NCBI GenBank assembly: GCA_037179385.1
Contig: CM074179.1
Coordinates: forward strand, 5,208,001 to 5,272,000
DNA from: Holothuria scabra
Lineage: Eukaryota; Echinodermata; Holothuroidea; Aspidochirotida; Holothuriidae
DNA: 64,000 nucleotides
Direction of reading: 5' to 3'
The notes below the pieces were generated by a model, which ran no database searches, had not been told where the DNA came from, and saw only the letters and a list, made by a program, of their open reading frames with translations. A program made the position numbers and the translations under genes. Positions 59,223-64,000 of this stretch are shown here, one piece after another (the stretch's first letter is position 1; every line of letters starts with the position of its first letter).

Positions 59223-59639
59223 ATGGTGGCCTACATATTTGCATCCATGATGGACAGAGTGGCATACGGATACTTGAAAGAAAATTGTGAGGGGTGTGAC
59301 ATGGGATGGCCTTCTCAAGTGGATCACCGTTGTCTGAACTTTGGATCGAACGTTCCCATAACTGATATGTATTTCAACGACTTACAACATTTGGTCAAAG
59401 ACGAATGGGTTATTAATGCCGTGAGGGACTACCTGCTGAAAAGTGTTGAAATTTACTCCATCCGGGCCGTGATGCAACAACTACGAACGAGTTGGTCTCA
59501 GTCACCAGAAATGGCGGTCGATGCTATGGAGAACTCGAAGGTCAACGACATCATCAGGGGGCACCTCGAAGACGAATTTATTCCACGTTGGATGGGGGTC
59601 GTCGATTACTCTCATGTCGAATTGAACTATACATTGTAA
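59223..59639 (+). CDS. Small Polinton protein with Cys/His motif, unknown function
   Basis: 138 residues from the first ATG. It shows C-x2-C-x6-SQ-x2-H-x-C (CEGCDMGWPSQVDHRC), a potential zinc site, in an otherwise helical protein. Similar GC...PSQ..H.C proteins recur in animal Polinton-type elements as far as I recall, without known function. The frame stays open upstream for about 20 codons, with an acceptor-like CTCGTTCAG near 59,184, so the true start could be spliced or earlier. A poly(A) signal AATAAA follows at 59,756. Confidence 0.6.
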   Translation: MVAYIFASMMDRVAYGYLKENCEGCDMGWPSQVDHRCLNFGSNVPITDMYFNDLQHLVKDEWVINAVRDYLLKSVEIYSIRAVMQQLRTSWSQSPEMAVDAMENSKVNDIIRGHLEDEFIPRWMGVVDYSHVELNYTL

Positions 59640-59755
59640 AAAGTTAATTTTTTTTGTTTTACGTTTTAGGCGAGTTTATTTCATAGTTAATGGGTAGGGC
59701 GGTCTGTTATTTCTTTGTCGAGTTGTACTATACATTATATACAGAGAGGAAATCG

Positions 59756-59813
59756 AATAAAACACACAATTGAAAACACGACTTGTTAGAATACTTTTTT
59801 GTCTTTCTTTATT
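59756..59813. terminator. Convergent poly(A) signals
   Basis: AATAAA on plus at 59,756-59,761 serves the rightward genes. AATAAA on minus at 59,813-59,808 lies about 93 bp past the protease stop and serves the leftward block. The two transcription units end face to face here. Confidence 0.65.
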
Positions 59814-59905
59814 GGTAATATAACATAATTCCATTACCCTTATTGCTTATTACAACTGCCACCACAGTTAAATCTTAAGTAGCTAAAACCCATTGTCTAT
59901 ATAAT

Positions 59906-60442
59906 TCAAAGCCTCCACCCTCCTCCCTGTCCCCTAGCCACGGATACTTGGGCATTGAAAGAGTGATCGTAAATAGGTTCGTCCACACACGGGAAATGTC
60001 TCTCGACGAAACCATGTACAAGTTGGTCGTTGACTTCCGGATCAGGGGTAAACCAAGATGTAATCTCCTCTAAACTCCATCCTCGACTCTTATGCAGAAG
60101 GAAAAAGACAGCGTACTGTCCGCATACGGTTGAAAATAGTCCTTGTAGAGTCACTTTGTTGTATCTCTGACCAACGCAGACCCGATCCAAGAATAAACCA
60201 ATATCTGGTATGACAGAGGGTGGTAGGCCATAAGAGTCAAAGTATTCTCCGGTGCCGTGTTTGGAAACAAAAATGGCCACCCAATGTGATCCAGGGAGAT
60301 GACCCGGTTCCGTGTTGACAACTATCGCGCAGGGAAAGGTTGGATTGAAACGAATCAAACCGTCTGAAGGAAAGACACCCTGAAAGTAAAGTTTGGCAAA
60401 TGCGTCTGAACGCAAAAGGTGCGTGATCTGATGTGTATCCAT
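59906..60442 (-). CDS. Adenain-like cysteine protease (Polinton)
   Basis: 178 residues from the ATG at 60,442. The catalytic set of adenovirus protease is in order: His53 (GSHWVAIF), Asp69 (GEYFDSYG), Gln100 and Cys107 (TVCGQYAVFF), with the seven-residue Gln-to-Cys spacing of adenain. In Polintons this C5/ULP1-type protease matures capsid proteins during virion assembly. A longer in-frame start (60,478) would overlap the capsid gene's stop, and the chosen start leaves a 19-bp gap. Frame intact. Confidence 0.88.
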   Translation of the reverse strand: MDTHQITHLLRSDAFAKLYFQGVFPSDGLIRFNPTFPCAIVVNTEPGHLPGSHWVAIFVSKHGTGEYFDSYGLPPSVIPDIGLFLDRVCVGQRYNKVTLQGLFSTVCGQYAVFFLLHKSRGWSLEEITSWFTPDPEVNDQLVHGFVERHFPCVDEPIYDHSFNAQVSVARGQGGGWRL

Positions 60443-60461
60443 TTTCGTTGTTTGTAGCCGC

Positions 60462-61796
60462 TCAGCTGGTGTAATCAAATACTACGTTACGTGCTCTGTC
60501 AATTTCTATAATATTGTCCATTTCTGCATACACGACCACGTTGACGGTAGTAGGCAAAGGTTGATCAAACTGCATTTCCATGCGAAGGTTCCCTTGCTTA
60601 ACGAGGTTGTAATGTCCTCCAGAAGATAAATCAGGGGTCAAATCAAACGCATACAATGTGTAACCTCCGGGATAATCCTTGCGACTGATTGCGTTTCCCT
60701 CGTCTTGGTTCGTTTTATCGGTTCCAGAGAAAAGTGTGTGGTAGGCCCTGATGTAGTTACCACCACCGTCTTCCTCAAAATTTGGCTTGAGAGGTTTATA
60801 CGGGATTTGCTCGCCGTCCATATACACGGCCAAAAAGTTCGCCCCAAAATGCTCAAAGTTGAAAGGATTTTCCTCGTAAGAGCCGTTAAAGGCGGTATTT
60901 CGTACACATCCTACTATGAGCCTTTTGGGCAGTTGACCCAAGAAGATGTGATCTTGCACGAACGACATGTTTCCCATCGGAACCGCAAACACTTTTGTCA
61001 CCACGCGTCTGATAGGATACTTGGCAGTAGCTTTCTCTAACGCGCGAGCGTGAGCGACGGTCACCCCAGGGTTCAGTTTTACTTTTCTGACAAATAGGGA
61101 CGCCTCTTTGATGAGGACTTTGTATTCTACATCGGCATCACCTGACATGAGGCAAAACCTGTCTTTGCTCCTAATGAGTTTGAGTTTCATGTCGACACCG
61201 TTCAACAAATACTTGTCTTGAAAAAAGATGTCGCTGTGAATTGGCCCGAGCATATCGACCGTCTTGCTACCTTTGGTGAAGGCATATCTCTTGTGTAAAC
61301 CATGGTTTGCCCCATCGCCCCCCACAGTGGGATCGGATTGACCCATGCGTCCAGCCGTGTCCTTATAGAAAAGGGCTGAAGTAAGCTGAGAATGCTTGGC
61401 GTCCGAGCCATAACTCAACAGCGTCTCCATCATTGCGCGGTACGGGTAAGTAGGCGTAGAAGTGGAAATTAGCCGCTCGTTGAGACTGACATCGACTTGA
61501 CTAAACATAGATTGCAAAAAGAGGTTAGCAGGTCCAACCTTTGCATCTGCCGGTATATTGCCTCCATCTGCCAGCGTGATTTTAGCTTTTACATAGAGCT
61601 GCGTCTGGGCCAAATCGACGTATTCTTCCGAAGATCCCGACACGTGAAATTCGATGGGTCCATTGTCAGTAATGTTAGCGATGGGGTGGTATTCTATCCA
61701 TTGTCCTTTCTCTATACTCGTCTGCGTGGGGGGTACGGTAAATAAATCCAATTCGGATTTTGTGCATTCGCACGAGGCTTCGTGTAACAGAGACAT
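60462..61796 (-). CDS. Double-jelly-roll major capsid protein (Polinton)
   Basis: 444 residues from the ATG at 61,796 (MSLLHEASCECTKSELDLF). It belongs to the F54H12.2-like family of invertebrate proteins, which is the Polinton major capsid protein. Typical segments are FTVPPTQTSIEKGQWIEY near the start, FLQSMFSQVDVSLNERLIS, LKLIRSKDRFCLMSG and FDLTPDLSSGGHYNLVKQGN near the end. It forms hexon-type trimers of an icosahedral shell. The frame extends upstream past the ATG, but that part overlaps the core gene's end, so the internal ATG is preferred. Uninterrupted. Confidence 0.88.
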   Translation of the reverse strand: MSLLHEASCECTKSELDLFTVPPTQTSIEKGQWIEYHPIANITDNGPIEFHVSGSSEEYVDLAQTQLYVKAKITLADGGNIPADAKVGPANLFLQSMFSQVDVSLNERLISTSTPTYPYRAMMETLLSYGSDAKHSQLTSALFYKDTAGRMGQSDPTVGGDGANHGLHKRYAFTKGSKTVDMLGPIHSDIFFQDKYLLNGVDMKLKLIRSKDRFCLMSGDADVEYKVLIKEASLFVRKVKLNPGVTVAHARALEKATAKYPIRRVVTKVFAVPMGNMSFVQDHIFLGQLPKRLIVGCVRNTAFNGSYEENPFNFEHFGANFLAVYMDGEQIPYKPLKPNFEEDGGGNYIRAYHTLFSGTDKTNQDEGNAISRKDYPGGYTLYAFDLTPDLSSGGHYNLVKQGNLRMEMQFDQPLPTTVNVVVYAEMDNIIEIDRARNVVFDYTS

Positions 61797-61809
61797 AATG
61801 AATAACACG

Positions 61810-62235
61810 TTAATCAAAAATATCTGGAGATCTTCTCGCTCTCTTGGCTGGGTTGGTTCTGACGGCCAGTGAGGACTGCTTACGCTTTTTATGACTTCTT
61901 TTGGAGCCTGCCCCCACACTGCTGACGGCCTTCCGAGCCACTCTTTTCCCAGCAGCGAGTCCTCTTTGTTTCACCGAAGTCTTAAGAGTTCTACCGTCGA
62001 GCACGTCTCCTGCAATGTCCATACCAGTCCGTAAGGCTTCTTTCCCCAGAGCCTTGGCACCTTTCTTGAGAAGGGGTACAGCCGTGCGAAACAAACCACC
62101 GAGTATATTGCCAAGTCCATATCCCTTTTGAGCTCTACCCCCTCGAAACACTGGTACACCGTGACCGGTTTGATTGAGATAATAGTGTTCGTAATCGCGT
62201 GGATCACTGCGAAACTCACAACGATGACGAGGCAT
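61810..62235 (-). CDS. pVI/X-like basic core or membrane-active protein (Polinton)
   Basis: 141 residues. An N-terminal region ends in a Gly-rich amphipathic helix (GYGLGNILGGLFRTAVPLL) like the membrane-active segment of adenovirus pVI-type proteins. A strongly basic C-terminus follows (KRSHKKRKQSS, NPAKRARRS) resembling adenovirus core protein X and carrying nuclear signals. It lies 13 bp upstream of the major capsid start and 2 bp after the minor capsid stop, as expected for a late cluster. The protease is its probable processing enzyme (inference). Confidence 0.75.
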   Translation of the reverse strand: MPRHRCEFRSDPRDYEHYYLNQTGHGVPVFRGGRAQKGYGLGNILGGLFRTAVPLLKKGAKALGKEALRTGMDIAGDVLDGRTLKTSVKQRGLAAGKRVARKAVSSVGAGSKRSHKKRKQSSLAVRTNPAKRARRSPDIFD

Positions 62236-62237
62236 GT

Positions 62238-62972
62238 TTAAACGAATTGAGAAGCTCTCTTGAGACGAAAATGAAGTGTCACGATGACGTTACCGCGTAC
62301 GAATGGCACTTTTCGCCCAACACCATCCCTTATATCAATTTCTATGGTATCAAAATATTTTTGCTTGACAGACTGATAATGGATGTTGGTGAAGATCATG
62401 CTGACGTCTTCGCCGTACTTTTGTTTGACATTGACCACGCGAAGGAGAGACACCCTGGTGTGACCGACCGCACGGGGCTCCACGATGTCACAGTACACGA
62501 ATAGATTATGCGGTTTGTCGACATCTACTGGACTATCTAATATCGTACTCTGGGTCACAGTCGGTGATTCAGTCTGAAATCCCAACATATCAGCTAACCT
62601 CCCTTTGAACTTGACTTGGGCACTCTCTCCGAGTCGAATTTCCAATTTTCTGGTTTTCTCGTGGTATAGGTATTGGATCTCGTCGAGGTAATTCGTCTCC
62701 AATAAATCGAAAATTTCCTTCCTGTCTTTGTAATACCCCGGTTCGATGTGTTTATGCCACCACTGGTAGCCGTTCACTGTGTACGAGTATTCACACTCCT
62801 CGTCAACGTTGTACCACTGATGAGGATAAATGATCTCGGCGAGACCTACCTCCCATTGCCCTTCCAAAGAGATGGGCTGTGCTAATTTCACGCGATAATG
62901 AGTGACGGTATTATTTGGATACAGAAGCGGGGAACTATTGCTAGGTAAGGTCACGTAAAACGAATGAGCCAT
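62238..62972 (-). CDS. Minor capsid protein, penton-type single jelly roll (Polinton)
   Basis: 244 residues from MAHSFYVTLPSNSS. It has the recurrent start of Polinton pentons: FYVTLPSNSS, then NNTVTHYRVKLAQPISLEG and WEVGLAEIIYP, ending with VTLHFRLKR. It would occupy the five-fold vertices of the capsid. Located between integrase (48 bp) and the core peptide (2 bp). Uninterrupted. Confidence 0.85.
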   Translation of the reverse strand: MAHSFYVTLPSNSSPLLYPNNTVTHYRVKLAQPISLEGQWEVGLAEIIYPHQWYNVDEECEYSYTVNGYQWWHKHIEPGYYKDRKEIFDLLETNYLDEIQYLYHEKTRKLEIRLGESAQVKFKGRLADMLGFQTESPTVTQSTILDSPVDVDKPHNLFVYCDIVEPRAVGHTRVSLLRVVNVKQKYGEDVSMIFTNIHYQSVKQKYFDTIEIDIRDGVGRKVPFVRGNVIVTLHFRLKRASQFV

Positions 62973-63020
62973 GACTCGCTAACTCGGGAACTTTTTTCAA
63001 ATGAACGGCCCATTCACGTC

Positions 63021-63999
63021 TTACATGTTTTTATAAGTGTAGATTTCCGTGACCCAACTGTTAAACTTAGAAGGATAACCCTTCCATTTCACAAAATATT
63101 CTTTGCGACCTTTCTTGTTTCGGCGGCGTATAATTTTTTCGATGCGATAGGCTTGATCCGCCTTGGATACTTTTTGCATTTCCTGCTCGTAAAATGTACC
63201 TTCGAGCATTTCTCCATCATAATCCTTAAGTCGGTATACGGGGGGTACGCGTTCAATCCTACGGGCCACCGTGAATACTTCATCGGTCCACTGGGGTAAA
63301 TAGCCTTTGCGGAAAGGACGGGTGGCCATACTGATACGTACGGTGTCACCGAGGGCAAATTTAAATCCGTGTTGTGCTACATCTGGGGCGGATGCGTTTC
63401 CATACAGTCTCTGCCACACCTCTTCTTGACAATCCTCATTCACGTCATTCGGGGCCATGCCAATACTGCGATGATGGCTCTTGTTGTATCCGTTGAGGAA
63501 TTTTTGCAACACGTCCACGTAACGTCGGGTGCCGTTGGCCGTAAAGTAGCGCCACATTTTTGTTTTGATAGTTCGATTAAATCTCTCTACGACTGAAGCT
63601 TTGGTTTCGTTGTTTGTTGTAAAAAAATAAATGTTCTTGTCTCGAAGAAAGTTTTGAAAGGGTTTGTTTAGAAATTCTTTGCCTTTATCCGTTTGTAATG
63701 TCTGGGGTTTTCTATTCTGTTCTTTCAATATGCTCTGAAAAGCGCGAATGACACTTTTAGACGTTTTGTCTTTTAAAGCTCTGGCCCATGCAAATTTGGA
63801 CAAAATGTCGATGCATGTCAAAATGTAACGGTTTCCATCGTTTTGTTTGGCGAAAGCCGATACATCTACCAAATCAGCTTGCCATTGACTGTCAATCCCG
63901 GATACAATTACCTTATTACCTTAAGTTTTTTCTCAGAGGTTTGTGCAGAGTATAAGCATCTCGCCCCTGCAACCACTCTGTAATCTTTTTCTTGCTAAT
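63021..63999 (-). pseudogene. Polinton integrase (RVE) with C-terminal chromodomain, frame-broken, partial
   Basis: The catalytic core shows D (QADLVDVSAF), D (LQTDKGKEF) and E (VVERFNRTIKTKMW) in DDE spacing. The C-terminus ends in a chromodomain (YRIEKIIRRRNKKGRKEYFV, then WKGYPSKFNSWV) that may guide insertion through histone marks. The N-terminal part, from 63,999 down to 63,919 (KKKITEWLQGRD), is in another frame and ends in TAATAA at 63,918-63,913. The core continues from about 63,912 in the shifted frame with no ATG before it. So either a frame-shifting mutation or sequencing error exists near 63,915-63,930, or the gene is spliced. The gene runs off the window. Confidence 0.85.
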
Positions 64000-64000
64000 G

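Larger units (their letters stand above)
58340..64000. mobile_element. One end of a Maverick/Polinton virus-like transposon (partial)
   Basis: The gene set is diagnostic: retroviral-type integrase with chromodomain, penton-type minor capsid protein, pVI/X-like basic peptide, double-jelly-roll major capsid protein and adenain-like protease, all in one compact minus-strand block, with two plus-strand genes at the end. The left boundary is set loosely where compact coding begins. The terminal inverted repeat cannot be verified because the other end is outside the window. Protein-primed DNA polymerase B and the packaging ATPase are expected beyond 64,000. Confidence 0.88.

Overview
The window is eukaryotic, repeat-rich DNA. 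Coding pieces are split by GT-AG introns, and the mobile elements are animal families: a Tx1/L1-like LINE, a tRNA-derived SINE, hAT-like MITEs, a pogo/Tigger relic and a Maverick/Polinton. The mixture fits a marine invertebrate. An echinoderm or another invertebrate deuterostome is my best guess, but no gene here fixes the species. Host coding sequence is scarce: a small terminal exon at 4,720-4,856 (+) and a phase-matched exon pair at 49,632-50,234 (-).

Layout. 1-4,719 looks like one intron, largely filled by a dimeric satellite with higher-order units. 4,720-9,612 holds a terminal exon, a duplicated AT-rich block and a minisatellite. 9,613-11,121 is a 5'-truncated LINE (copy B) followed by the ORF1 start of an older LINE (copy A). 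11,122-40,710 is interpreted as one 29.6-kb insertion into copy A. Copy A stops inside its first zinc knuckle at 11,121 and resumes at the adjoining codons at 40,718, and both junctions carry arrays of AACAGG in inverted orientation. This candidate giant element contains a spliced but broken gene (27,189-21,845) for a long protein with zinc-binding, transposase-like, PIN/FEN-like and CXC regions. Its 5' leader exon has been tandemly triplicated (28.3-30.8 kb). It also contains several MITEs, a SINE and a complete LINE (33,525-38,643) with a 12-bp target duplication.

40,718-47,253 is the rest of copy A, itself split by a 4,288-bp insertion (41,921-46,208) flanked by a 5-bp duplication. That insert carries a small spliced gene that was later hit by a truncated LINE with a 10-bp target duplication. 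47,254-58,340 holds an ACCGT-rich element end, the exon pair, a LINE cluster including a head-to-head pair, a pogo relic, a 438-bp tandem duplication, SINE remnants and a degraded zinc-finger fragment.

From about 58,340 to the window edge lies one end of a Maverick/Polinton virus-like transposon. Two rightward genes (a WW-like plus PC4-like protein and a Cys/His protein) converge on a tightly packed leftward block: integrase with chromodomain, penton-type minor capsid protein, pVI/X-like core peptide, double-jelly-roll major capsid protein and adenain-like protease. The capsid and protease frames are intact. The integrase is frame-broken near its N-terminus at the window edge. The polymerase and packaging ATPase would lie beyond 64,000.
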